A stretch of DNA of 17,500 nucleotides from Symbiodinium natans (Eukaryota; Sar; Dinophyceae; Suessiales; Symbiodiniaceae). Under the pieces are notes generated by a model. That model did no database searches and had not been told where the DNA came from. It was given only the letters and a program-made list of their open reading frames with translations. Of the stretch, positions 1-7,523 are shown in pieces (the first letter of the stretch is position 1; the number at the start of each line of letters is the position of its first letter). The DNA lies in assembly GCA_905221605.1 (NCBI GenBank), contig CAJNDS010002473.1, positions 217,501 to 235,000 on the forward strand. The letters are read 5' to 3'. A program made the translations under genes and the position numbers.

Positions 1-820
1 GGAAGTCCTCATCGGACAGAGGGGTGGACAGCCATAGGCGATACAGTGTCAGGATCTCTCGGAGTGTCTCCTGATAGTGCGGGATCATTGAAACCAATTT
101 GGTGTGGTAGTCCTCGTAGTCAAGCTTTGAGAGATCACGGTCTTGTTCAAGGAAATCCCAGCCATCTCGGATCTGGTCGCTGGCCGATGTAGGTGTGGAT
201 GCCGTAATAGTCCGCAGTTGTTGTAGTAGGCGAAGCTGAAGTGATGCTCTTTTGAGCGTTCTGAAATCATATGCTTCAAGATCAAGCTGATGTGGGTCTT
301 GAAGCCGGAGGCCTAGGGGGAAATATGCTTGGCCTTGCCAGGTCTCCGCCGTCGTTTGGGGATGCAGCTGGAGTAGGTTCCGTTGATGTGCTGGAGTGAA
401 TTCAGACCTCAGAATGACCTTGGCTTGCTCCAAAGTGCGGAGCAGAATGGCATTCAGCTCTGATTGCGAGAGCTTCCCGGTAAGATAATGCCAGGTTAAA
501 GCACCAGCCTGATCAGCTTCAGACGTGCTCAAGGACGGCGAGCCTTCGCCGTCTTTTGTGTAGTTGTGGATCATGAGGGTGAGGTACATGATTTGCTGGC
601 GCTGGAGGGGCCCCATACTCGGGGGTAGGTGCGTCGAAGGCTGCTCGTCGTCAATGTGCTTGCGCTTACCTGCCAAGATACGTGGGCTAGCCTCTAGGGG
701 CAGGGCTGTGTGTCTGCCCTCGCGCCAAGCCAGGTACCGATCCAAGTGACATATGAAGCTGCAGAGACGTGATGCTACTCGCATGCTTCGTTCTGCCATG
801 CGTTCAAGGTCTTCTGTAGT
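1..820 (-). pseudogene. 3' portion of a split accessory ORF of the retroelement cluster
   Basis: The minus strand is open in one frame from about position 820 to the left edge, roughly 270 codons with no stop. Its protein aligns with the 10466-11758 ORF almost without gaps: an ED....R....R.ASR segment, then KRKH, YT.DG.G, W.YLT, QGQ.YFP, LDL...D...L.RAS, and finally YQ..LRE....YR.WL. It therefore belongs to the same family. The family is not recognised; it looks soluble and mostly helical, with no clear membrane segment. Upstream coding sequence stops abruptly at the TAGT duplication (817-820), where the 9.1-kb insertion begins. The matching 5' part is at 9949-10102. The C-terminus lies outside the window. 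Because the frame is intact on both sides of the insertion, the insertion is probably recent relative to decay of this copy. Confidence 0.8.
817..820. repeat. Left target-site duplication (TAGT)
   Basis: TAGT directly precedes the left terminal inverted repeat, and the same four bases directly follow the right one at 9949-9952. Joining the two flanks with a single TAGT keeps the interrupted ORF in frame, which supports the exact boundary. Confidence 0.75.
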
Positions 821-868
821 ATGCCGGCACGGCCGAAACTAGATGTCTTCCAAAAGCTAACCGGATGT
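821..868 (+). repeat. Left terminal inverted repeat
   Basis: These 48 bases match the reverse complement of 9901-9948 at 41 positions, with no gaps. The last 19 bases (850-868, reading CAAAAGCTAACCGGATGT in its final part) are identical in both ends. The outermost three bases are the least conserved. Confidence 0.8.
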
Positions 869-937
869 CTTGGTTTTTGGGGTGTTCGCCGAGTCATGAT
901 TGTGCTTTTTGTGACTAAAGAACTTCATCTCCTGTTT

Positions 938-1161
938 TGTGTTTGGCTTTCATTCTACCTGCGGGCTAGCCGCGGATTGTGTTTGGCTTTCATTGTGACT
1001 CCTGCGGGCTAGCCGCGGATTTAGTCGCCCGCGCGTGTTGTGAGATGTGCTTGCTGTGTGTTTTGTGAGCTGCGCTTGCTGAGTGGCCTGTCATGGTTTA
1101 GACTGACTCTGCAGACCTTTGCTGCTCCAAAGTTAGTTGGTCCTGCGGGCTAGCCGCGGAT
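938..1161 (+). repeat. Left subterminal repeats with a GCTAGC core (three copies)
   Basis: The 20-mer CCTGCGGGCTAGCCGCGGAT occurs at 958-977, 1001-1020 and 1142-1161. The first two sit in a tandem duplication of about 40-43 bp (938-977 and 978-1020) that also includes GTGTTTGGCTTTCATT. The 20-mer is nearly palindromic around GGCTAGCC. The same sequence recurs near the other end of the insertion, at 9303-9322 and in altered form at 9353-9375. No copy was seen outside the insertion. Confidence 0.75.
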
Positions 1162-1796
1162 TTGGTCTCCCGTGTGCTTACTGTCACGTGTGTTTCGTGG
1201 CTTGCAGCTTTCTTTAATGCCAGAGTCTTCAAGTCGGTTTGACGCTGCGCATGTCTTGGGCTGTTAGCCGCTGCATGAGGCTTCAGAGTACCTCGCTATA
1301 GGCTGTATTTTCCTATATACAATTGAATGAATTTAATTCTTATTAACAACTTATCATTAATTAGAAGCCCCAAGTATGTTGTGAAGTCATGACCTATGTA
1401 CAGTACACCCTTACGATGTTCGAAATAAGGCCCCCAAAATAAACTAGTCCAGTGCAAACTTGAGTTTTTGCATACGATCAGGGTGCCCAGATAGCAAATT
1501 TCGATCAGTGCCCGCATTAACTACAGACTCCCCCCCCCGCCCCCCCCCGCCCCGCCCCCCCCAATGCAGAGGGTCACCGCCAGGCCATGAACCAGAATCT
1601 TCTAATTATATCATAAGAAGGATTCAGCCGTGAGATTTTGGAGGCGGATGGTATTTCTCAAGGGCGTCCAGCGCATAATTTAAATGGATTTGTTTGAAAG
1701 GCTGCGTGTATGATATATTTACCTGCCTGCGCTTAAGGGTCTATAGGGCCTGGCCTTAGGTTTGAGAGTGCACTTATGATAATACATGGTTTTTCG
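1162..1796. other. Non-coding stretch with a long C-run
   Basis: No convincing gene is visible. The stretch is mixed sequence with T-rich blocks and a nearly pure C tract at about 1530-1562. Short ORFs here have no protein-like composition. Telomere-like and array repeats begin just after it. Confidence 0.5.
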
Positions 1797-1930
1797 TTAC
1801 GCCGGGGCGATTTCATGCGCCTAAGTAGGCGCTTAATCTACGACGCGCCTAAGCGCCTAATCTCTGACTCTTAAGCTCCTAAGCGCCTAAGCTCCTACGC
1901 CCCTAAGTGCCGAAGCTCTTAAGCGCCCAG
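1797..1930 (+). repeat. Degenerate GCGCCTAA / GCTCCTAA array
   Basis: An 8-bp unit alternating between GCGCCTAA and GCTCCTAA is repeated with point changes. The reverse-complement array (TTAGGAGC / TTAGGCGC) lies at 2561-2685, so the two face each other across about 630 bp. The unit resembles a telomere repeat with an altered base or two. Confidence 0.7.
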
Positions 1931-1994
1931 TTTTGGTTGTGCGCTCGCAACCCCCCCCCCCCCGCCAGGTATCCCCGGCCCCTGGTCTACGGGC

Positions 1995-2045
1995 TCCCCG
2001 AACCAACCCTCAACCCTAAACCTAAACCCTAAGCCCTGAACACTC
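1995..2045 (+). repeat. Telomere-like CCCTAAA patch
   Basis: Several imperfect CCCTAAA/CCCTGAA/CCCTCAA units sit in a row. This is the complement of the TTTAGGG type found in plants and several algae, including dinoflagellates. It is interstitial here, not a chromosome end. Confidence 0.65.
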
Positions 2046-2127
2046 AAGGCCAGGCTAAATAGAATTTTTACGCGTTTCATTACGAGCAGCTCGTGCAATA
2101 ATCCTTCCTCAGAGCAAGAAAATCAGC

Positions 2128-2345
2128 CAAAAGCATGTTGGTACCCTGAAAGCCAACATGGCTTTCAGGGCACCAAAGACGCTGAACAGACAAAGAAAGC
2201 CCCGAAAGATGCTGCCGGCGCCCCTTTAGGTCCTTCCCAAACCCCCAACCAAAACCCAACCCGCCCTGACAAAACCTTCCTAAATTTTAAATTAGAGCCA
2301 TCACAAAAAAACAAGTTCCATTCGAAAAGCAAAAAACAAAACCCC
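2128..2345 (+). repeat. Long direct repeat, copy 1
   Basis: This stretch matches 3484-3675 closely, through AAAGCAT, GGCTTTCAGGGCA, GATGCTG, CTGCCGGCGCCC, CCAACCAAAACCCAACC, CCTAAATTTTA and CCATTCGAAAAGCAAAAA. Copy 1 has about 25 extra bases forming a hairpin (2140-2154 with 2160-2174). The shared parts are non-coding, C/A-rich and end in A- and C-runs. Confidence 0.75.
2140..2174. repeat. Short hairpin inside direct repeat copy 1
   Basis: The arms 2140-2154 and 2160-2174 pair over 15 positions with one mismatch around a 5-base loop. The right arm carries GGCTTTCAGGG. The second long direct repeat keeps the right arm but lacks the left arm. Confidence 0.75.
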
Positions 2346-2560
2346 CCCCGAAACCCCCCCCAAAAAAACCCCCCCCGAAACCACCCAAAAAAACCCCGAA
2401 CAGAAACCCTTTAATTAATTTTAATTTAATAAAATAAATTTAAATTTTTATTATATAATAAACCCTAGGCCCTGAGACCTGAACCCCAAACCCGGGGCCC
2501 TGGCCCCTTAACCGGGGGAGGGGAAGGGGGGGGAGGGGAGGGGGAGTGGGGGACCGGGGG

Positions 2561-2685
2561 AGCGCTGAGGAGGGAGCACAGGAGCTTCGGCTCTTGGGAG
2601 CTTAGGAGCGCAGGAGCTTAGGCGCTTAGGACAGGAGCTTAGGCGCTAAGGAGCGTAGGAGCTTAAGCGCTTAGGCGCCGCCCTA
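2561..2685 (-). repeat. Degenerate TTAGGAGC / TTAGGCGC array (inverted partner)
   Basis: This is the reverse complement of the 1797-1930 array, with units GGAGCTTA and GGCGCTTA in alternation. A G-rich tract lies just before it (about 2513-2560). Together the two arrays could form a large cruciform or mark an inverted duplication. Confidence 0.7.
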
Positions 2686-2689
2686 AGTC

Positions 2690-2790
2690 CTGAAATCCTG
2701 AAACCCTAACCCGTAAAATTAACTCCTTAAACCCTTCAACCCTTAAACCCTAAACCCAAACCCTAAACCTTAGCGCTTAGGAGCGTTAGG
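2690..2790 (+). repeat. Telomere-like CCCTAAA patch
   Basis: Imperfect CCCTAAA/CCCTTAAA/CCCTAACCC units follow the array directly, and three more GGAGCTTA-type units come after them. The boundary is fuzzy. Confidence 0.6.
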
Positions 2791-2812
2791 AGCTTAGGAG
2801 ATTACGGAAAAA

Positions 2813-2955
2813 AACCATCGCAATTTGGGGGAGGGTGTTGCGAGAAAAAACCCGTCACAATTTTCAGCCGTGCGAAAAAAAACCCGTCACAATTTTCAGC
2901 CCAACGAAAAAAAACCCGTCACAATTTTCAGCCCTACGAAAAAAAACCGATCACA
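2813..2955 (+). repeat. 32-bp tandem repeat, about four copies
   Basis: The core CCCGTCACAATTTTCAGCC recurs every 32 bp (core starts at 2851, 2883 and 2915, with a decayed copy near 2947), separated by an A-run preceded by CGA. The apparent ORF through it is a repeat translation, not a gene. There are no unique spacers, so it is not a CRISPR array. Confidence 0.8.
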
Positions 2956-2986
2956 CCTGGGGCAGGGGCACGCCGGGCCGAAACGT

Positions 2987-3128
2987 GACTGGTTTTCCGG
3001 AAAACCAGTCGCAATTTCCAATGCAAAATGCAAACTGATCACAATTTCAAAATGGGGACACCGGTCGAAACGTGATCGGTTTCAATTACGGATACAGAAT
3101 CGTGATTGGTTTTCCAGAAAACCAGTCG
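2987..3128. repeat. Pair of perfect/near-perfect palindromes
   Basis: Positions 2987-3010 form a perfect 24-bp palindrome with left half GACTGGTTTTCC. A second, slightly imperfect version lies at about 3104-3126. Both are preceded by CGTG and followed by GC and a T-rich run, so the pair is a duplicated unit within the larger repeat cluster. Confidence 0.8.
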
Positions 3129-3214
3129 CGTTTTCAGGTGACCCCCCCCCAGCCCAAACATGATCACTTTTTAAAGACCATGGAACATAAAAACCGATCA
3201 CACCATTCTCGGCT

Positions 3215-3440
3215 ACAAAAAAAAACCCGTCACGATTTCCAAGACGGATTTGCAAAAAAAAAAACCGTCACATTTCCCAAGACGGATTTGCAAAACAAAA
3301 GCCGTCACATTTCCCAAGACGGATTTGCAAAAAAGCCGTCACATTTTCCCTAGACTGATTTGCAAAAACGAAACCATCACTGACCATCACATTCCCCAAG
3401 GCGGATTTCCAAATAAAAAAACGTCACATTTCAGTGTTTA
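3215..3440 (+). repeat. Tandem repeat of about 36 bp, several degenerate copies
   Basis: The units hold AAAAACCGTCACATTTCCC followed by AAGACGGATTTGCAAA, repeated with length changes in the A-run. The CCGTCAC core is shared with the upstream 32-bp array, so the two are probably related. Further decayed units occur at 3926-4110. Confidence 0.75.
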
Positions 3441-3483
3441 GGATTTAGGGTTTTGGGTTTAGGTTTTTTTTTGAGTTTAGAGA

Positions 3484-3675
3484 CAAAAGCATCATGGCTT
3501 TCAGGGCATCAGAAAAGATGCTGAACAGGGAAAGAAAGCCCGAAAGATACTGCCGGCGCCCTTTAGGCCCCCCCAAACCCCCAACCAAAACCCAACCCCC
3601 CCCTGACAAAACCTCCCTAAATTTTAGAGCCATTAAAAGCAAACTCCATTCGAAAAGCAAAAACAACCACCCCCC
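3484..3675 (+). repeat. Long direct repeat, copy 2
   Basis: This is the partner of 2128-2345 and lacks the left arm of the hairpin. It runs through the same CTGCCGGCGCCC and CCATTCGAAAAGCAAAAA blocks and then enters a C/A homopolymer tract. Confidence 0.75.
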
Positions 3676-3708
3676 CAAAAAAAAAAAAAAAAACCGACAA
3701 AGCCCGGA

Positions 3709-3860
3709 ACCCTGAACCCTGAAGCCTAAACCCTAAACCCTGAACCCTGAACCCTAAACCCTTAAACCCTCAACCCTAAACCCTAAACCCTAAACCCCTA
3801 AACTCCAAACCCTAAACCCCAAACCCCTACACCTTAAACCGCCTAATAAACCCCATAATA
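3709..3860 (+). repeat. Longest telomere-like array (CCCTAAA / CCCTGAA)
   Basis: About twenty imperfect units of CCCTAAA, CCCTGAA, CCCTTAAA and CCCCTAAA run head to tail. The direction is the C-strand on plus. This is the best evidence in the window for a TTTAGGG-type telomere in the organism. The array is internal. Confidence 0.75.
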
Positions 3861-3925
3861 AACTCCTAAACCCTGTGCATAAAATATTCTAATACATTAT
3901 ATTTTATTTATTTATTATTATTATT

Positions 3926-4110
3926 ATGAAACCAGGTTTTATATCAAAAAAAAAAGCCGCCGCATTCCCAAGACAAATTTGCAAAACACGAAAACACGTC
4001 GCACTTCCCAAGCCGGATTTGCCAAAGAAAGCCGTTGCACACCGTGAAGAATTAAGAAGCCCGTCCCTTTCCCAGACGTTTTGGCGTGGAAAAAAACCCG
4101 TCACGTAATA
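3926..4110 (+). repeat. Outlying copies of the CCGTCAC / GGATTTGC repeat
   Basis: Decayed copies of the unit at 3215-3440 appear as AAAGCCGCCGCATTCCCAAGAC, AGCCGGATTTGCC and AACCCGTCACG blocks. They are interrupted by unrelated sequence. No gene is supported. Confidence 0.6.
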
Positions 4111-4229
4111 AGCAACAAGCGCTTTATAACTTGGTGTTAAGGACAGCAACGGCCGCAAATTGGGAGCGCACGGAATGGCAATTTGGCGTTGTGGGAGAGA
4201 GGCAGAAGGGGTGTGACTTAAAGATGAAA

Positions 4230-4445
4230 GATCGAATTTTTATATTTTTTAATTATATTTTATTAAATATTTAATTTGATTTAAGAAATAAACTGACGCA
4301 TAAATTACAGTCATTAATAAACTACTTTAAAGTTAAATAATAAATATTAAATATTTAATATAATTTTTAGAATTATTTATAAATTATATTATATTATGTT
4401 CTTAAATTAAATTTTACAAATAATTTAGTTATAAATCTAACTTAA
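4230..4445. other. AT-rich stretch
   Basis: About 215 bases of almost only A and T, with TTTAATTATATTTTATTAAATATT-like strings broken by few G or C. It contrasts sharply with the GC-balanced surroundings. No gene, and no clear repeat period. Confidence 0.65.
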
Positions 4446-4720
4446 ACCGCCTAAATGTCGTGTAATAAACTTACAATGGCGACCTGGGAGCTACGCGTCC
4501 AGACAAGGAGGCAGGCCGTGGAAGCTCGTCAAGAGAGCAGCATTGTAAGGAGCCTGTTTAGGATTCAGGCCTGAAGGGCCGATCAAATCCCGTCCCTAAT
4601 ATTAACCTAGGATTACTAAATAGCCCCTAACATTAAAGTACGCCAGGTGTCCCGGCCGCAATAATAAAGCCCTGGAAATAAAGTACGCCAGTCGGGGCTT
4701 GTTGTTTTTGGGGGGGGTCC
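4446..4720. other. Short unassigned non-coding stretch
   Basis: Mixed sequence with AAAGTACGCCAG occurring twice (about 4635 and 4681), a small direct repeat. Nothing coding is supported. Confidence 0.4.
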
Positions 4721-4724
4721 GTTT

Positions 4725-4860
4725 TTCCTCTCTGATTCTCTCTGATCCTTTCTGATCCTCTCTGATTCTCTCTGATCCTCTCTAATTCTCTCTAAGGAAA
4801 GGAATCCTGAGTGATTCTCTCTGATGCTCTCTAATTCTCTCTAAGGAAAGGAATCCTTAT
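4725..4860 (+). repeat. CTCTCTGAT minisatellite with a 50-bp duplication
   Basis: Units of CTCTCTGATT/CTCTCTGATC/CTCTCTAATT run in tandem. The block CTCTCTAATTCTCTCTAAGG followed by AAAGGAATCCT occurs twice, about 50 bp apart, so a larger unit was duplicated within the array. Confidence 0.75.
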
Positions 4861-5632
4861 TCAAAGGGCCTCACTCTATGTGGGGGGGTTTGATTGAAGG
4901 GGGGCGGGGGGGGTTTATTATTACTAGGTCAACATTACATGAGGCCTTATTGTTGCGGCACACGCAGAAGCGATGACGGTCGAAACGAATCAAGCAATTT
5001 GCTCTTGGGCCCGCATGGTGCTGCGGTTTGTGACACGCTTGTGCTGTGAGCGTCTGTCGCTGCTTGTTTGCTTGCTTCGTGTTTCTTTGCAGTCGCTTTT
5101 TGTTTGTCACCGCACTGCAGAACACGAATTTCAATTGCTGTCTTTCTCCAGGCTGGGGGAACGAATCGACAGTTTCTTCCAAGTTTTCGGATGGCATGAG
5201 GACACAGGACCTTGAGTTAAAAGCCTGCTATTTGCCACACGGTGGTTCCTAGTGTCTTGCAGCCGAGCACACACCGCAGGAGGAAGGCCTCCCTCTTGAC
5301 TTTGCTGGCCACGTTTCCCATCAAGGCTGCAGAGGTGAGCCCCTTGGACACCCCGGGCCCTGGCTCCCCCCCATCCAGGTCCAGCAATGATCTGTTGGCT
5401 GAGCTGCTTGTCTGCTGAGTACTTCGTTCCTGCGCTGCTATTATAGGTCGCTTGTTGTTGAACCCGCCTGGCTGCAGGCAGCATCTTTCATCAAAGCCTT
5501 TTGAGAGACGAACCACGACCGTGGCCATGCTTGGGCGTGTACACACTGGCAGATCAACGCCAGACAAGCTTGGCGACCCATGGCCAAGAGATGAGCAAGG
5601 CAGCGTTGCAATAAGTTCTGTGAACTGCCTAC
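4861..5632. other. No supported gene
   Basis: Several overlapping ORFs of 60-157 codons exist on both strands, including a minus-strand frame at 5217-5690. None shows a recognisable domain or clearly protein-like composition. A spliced gene cannot be excluded. A G-run lies at about 4880-4912. Confidence 0.4.
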
Positions 5633-5717
5633 GGCAAAGTGTGACAAGGGAAATCGACGTGGTTGCCAGGTTCCTCCTTGAACCTGGCAACCACGTCGAT
5701 TTCCCTTGTCACACTTT
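5632..5717. repeat. Perfect 38-bp-arm inverted repeat (hairpin)
   Basis: The arms 5636-5673 and 5680-5717 are exact reverse complements, separated by the 6-base loop CTCCTT. Outside them CGGC (5632-5635) pairs with GCCG after two extra T on the right, so the stem continues with a small bulge. Perfect identity over 38 bp is far beyond chance and implies either recent formation or conservation of the stem. Confidence 0.9.
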
Positions 5718-6270
5718 TTGCCGAGGTATCACCAGCTGGTCCAGCGGTCACTGAGTCTGAGAGATCTGCCGCGCTGCACACCGTCAGCCCAAACAGCGCG
5801 TAGCCAACAGCCAGTGGATGAGGGCAACTGCAATCTTGGAGGCAGAGACAAAACTGTTTGGCGGGGCTTGCTTGCTGACTTGACATATTGCAAACTGTCA
5901 GTGCTTGTTTCTTCTGAATCTGATTTCTGTGTGTTGTGGCAAGTTGTGGCCATAGATGGTGGGCCATCCTTGCCCTCCCCCCCGCCCGGAACAAATCCTC
6001 CCCCCCCCCCCCCCCCACCACCACCACACACACACACACAGCTGCCCACCCACCCATGCAGCGTGTGCCCGAGGCTATGGATGCTGCCCTGCGCAGCCGT
6101 GACCCAGGTTTGCGAGGCGGCCAGATCTCCAACTAATGCATGTTGCCATGCTCTGTGCCATGTGTGGGAGATCCTTGCAGTGTTTTGCTGTGTGTGCCCG
6201 GTGCACTTCTGCAGTGTTTGCATCAATTTTGTAGCCCTTAGCAACTCCGGGTCTACAGCTTCCTGCTGCC
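5718..6270. other. No supported gene; C-run and CA microsatellite
   Basis: Several frames are open, but their composition is not convincing. A C-run from about 5999 to 6016 is followed by CCACCACCA and a (CA)n tract to about 6040. These homopolymers create proline- and glycine-rich shadow ORFs. Confidence 0.45.
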
Positions 6271-6849
6271 ATGCAGTGCCCCGTGTGCATGGAAGTCCTG
6301 AGCGGGCCCAGGCACTGGAGTCCAAGTCAGCGGGCACACAGTCAGCCCGTGATTGGCGACTTGTTTGGGTGCCGCAAGTGCAGGCATGCACCTCCGGCCG
6401 ACTTTCTTCGCTCGTCATGGGGCAGCCTGGCGGATGCGTATCATGCCGTGCTGGATGTGGAGAGGAAGCTTATGGACGAGCGCATCAGATTTCTCAACGA
6501 AAACAAGGCTGCACTTCTCCCTGATCAGCACGACGCCTACCATGAGGATCTGAACGATGGCTATGGGAATGGGACCCTTACACACGCTGTGCTTATCTTG
6601 ATTCCGGGCACGAGGGAGCTGATGTCCAACCCGGGCACGGTTGGACCCTACGTGGAAGCCGGCCTGGTGTGGCTGTCTAAGCGGCATCCCCGTGCCCATT
6701 CGCGAGTCAATGGATTTGTGGAGGCGTTCTATGCCTACTACTGCAAGCGCCAGCATGGGCCCGCCACCGCCATTCCCGATAGCGCGCTCCAGAGTTGGGA
6801 CGAGCTGCTCCGGGAGGCCGAGGACTTCTTTGAGCGCTACGAGCAGTGA
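6271..6849 (+). CDS. Putative coding exon of an unknown protein (192-codon ORF)
   Basis: This is the most protein-like frame inside the 9.1-kb insertion. From about 6390 onwards codon third positions favour G/C, and composition is that of a soluble, charged, helix-rich protein ending in an acidic tail (LLREAEDFFERYEQ, TGA stop at 6847-6849). The first codons read CPVCMEVL, which resembles the start of a RING finger, followed by CRKC, but the other RING ligands are not visible, so this may be chance. A 3' splice acceptor could lie near 6382 (CAAGTGCAG), in which case coding starts there and the upstream part is intron. No homologue is recognised. It may be captured host gene sequence or part of the element. 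The start is uncertain; the end is more reliable. Confidence 0.45.
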   Translation: MQCPVCMEVLSGPRHWSPSQRAHSQPVIGDLFGCRKCRHAPPADFLRSSWGSLADAYHAVLDVERKLMDERIRFLNENKAALLPDQHDAYHEDLNDGYGNGTLTHAVLILIPGTRELMSNPGTVGPYVEAGLVWLSKRHPRAHSRVNGFVEAFYAYYCKRQHGPATAIPDSALQSWDELLREAEDFFERYEQ

Positions 6850-6912
6850 CTCCCAAGTCATGTGGCGTTCATGGTCACAAATACTGCATGACCCCAGAAC
6901 TTAGCGTAGAAG

Positions 6913-7003
6913 CCAAAAGTTGGAAACCCAATAGCCTCAATCCTTGAATGGGTGTACAGAATCCCAGCACTTGGCATCCTTAATCCAGTTTCCAACTTTT
7001 TGG
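6913..7003. repeat. Inverted repeat with 15-bp arms
   Basis: CCAAAAGTTGGAAAC at 6913-6927 pairs with 6988-7003, which carries one extra T. The enclosed 60 bp contain no further strong pairing. It lies just after the putative exon stop and might be a small foldback element or a 3'-end structure. Confidence 0.65.
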
Positions 7004-7353
7004 GGTTTACTTTGAGTTACATTGTTCCCAATACCCACAGTACTAAGTGTAATTGGTCACGGAGTCATGCAGGATTTTGAATATGACAGCCATAGGCCGG
7101 CCCGGTCGCTAAAGCGGAATTATTCTGCTGTTCATGATCGCGAACACGCAGACATGGAATTTGACACCTGACAAACAGTCAGCGTCCTGTCCATCTTGTA
7201 CAGCTTTGCCCGCATGCGTTTGGGCAATCTTTACCGTGCGCCCTGAGCCGGATGCGCTCATGAGGTTGCGTCAAATGAACCTCAAACGAAAGCCCTTTGT
7301 TAGTCGCAGAATTAGGCCCGAAGATACATTCAGTAACTAGCCCAAAGTCATTA

Positions 7354-7523
7354 AGTTAATTTTAATTTGAACCACCTTTTGAGTCACCTTGATTAAGCTC
7401 GGCTTTCACGCGATTGTTTTCAAAAGCCATTTGTATGTGTTCATCAGACAATAAATGAACTATCGAGTTCGGGGGAACCCAATAGAACTCAGAGTCAAAA
7501 GGTGGTTCAAATTAACTCCACTG
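7354..7523. mobile_element. Small foldback / MITE-like element
   Basis: Arms 7362-7382 and 7495-7515 are perfect 21-bp inverted repeats (TTAATTTGAACCACCTTTTG plus A), enclosing about 112 bp. Inside is a smaller hairpin with arms GAGTTC and GAACTC. There is no coding capacity. Size and structure fit a miniature inverted-repeat element, but no convincing target duplication was identified. Confidence 0.5.

Noticed and set aside
2813-3440. CRISPR-like array
   Set aside because: The units run directly into one another with variable A-runs and no unique spacers of constant length, and the context is eukaryotic.
5217-5690. 157-codon minus-strand ORF
   Set aside because: It begins inside the 38-bp hairpin, shows no domain and overlaps equally long frames on both strands, so there is not enough to call it a gene.
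5706-6524. 272-codon plus-strand and overlapping 229-codon minus-strand ORFs
   Set aside because: Both cross the C-run and CA microsatellite, which gives poly-Pro or poly-Gly, and have no protein-like pattern.
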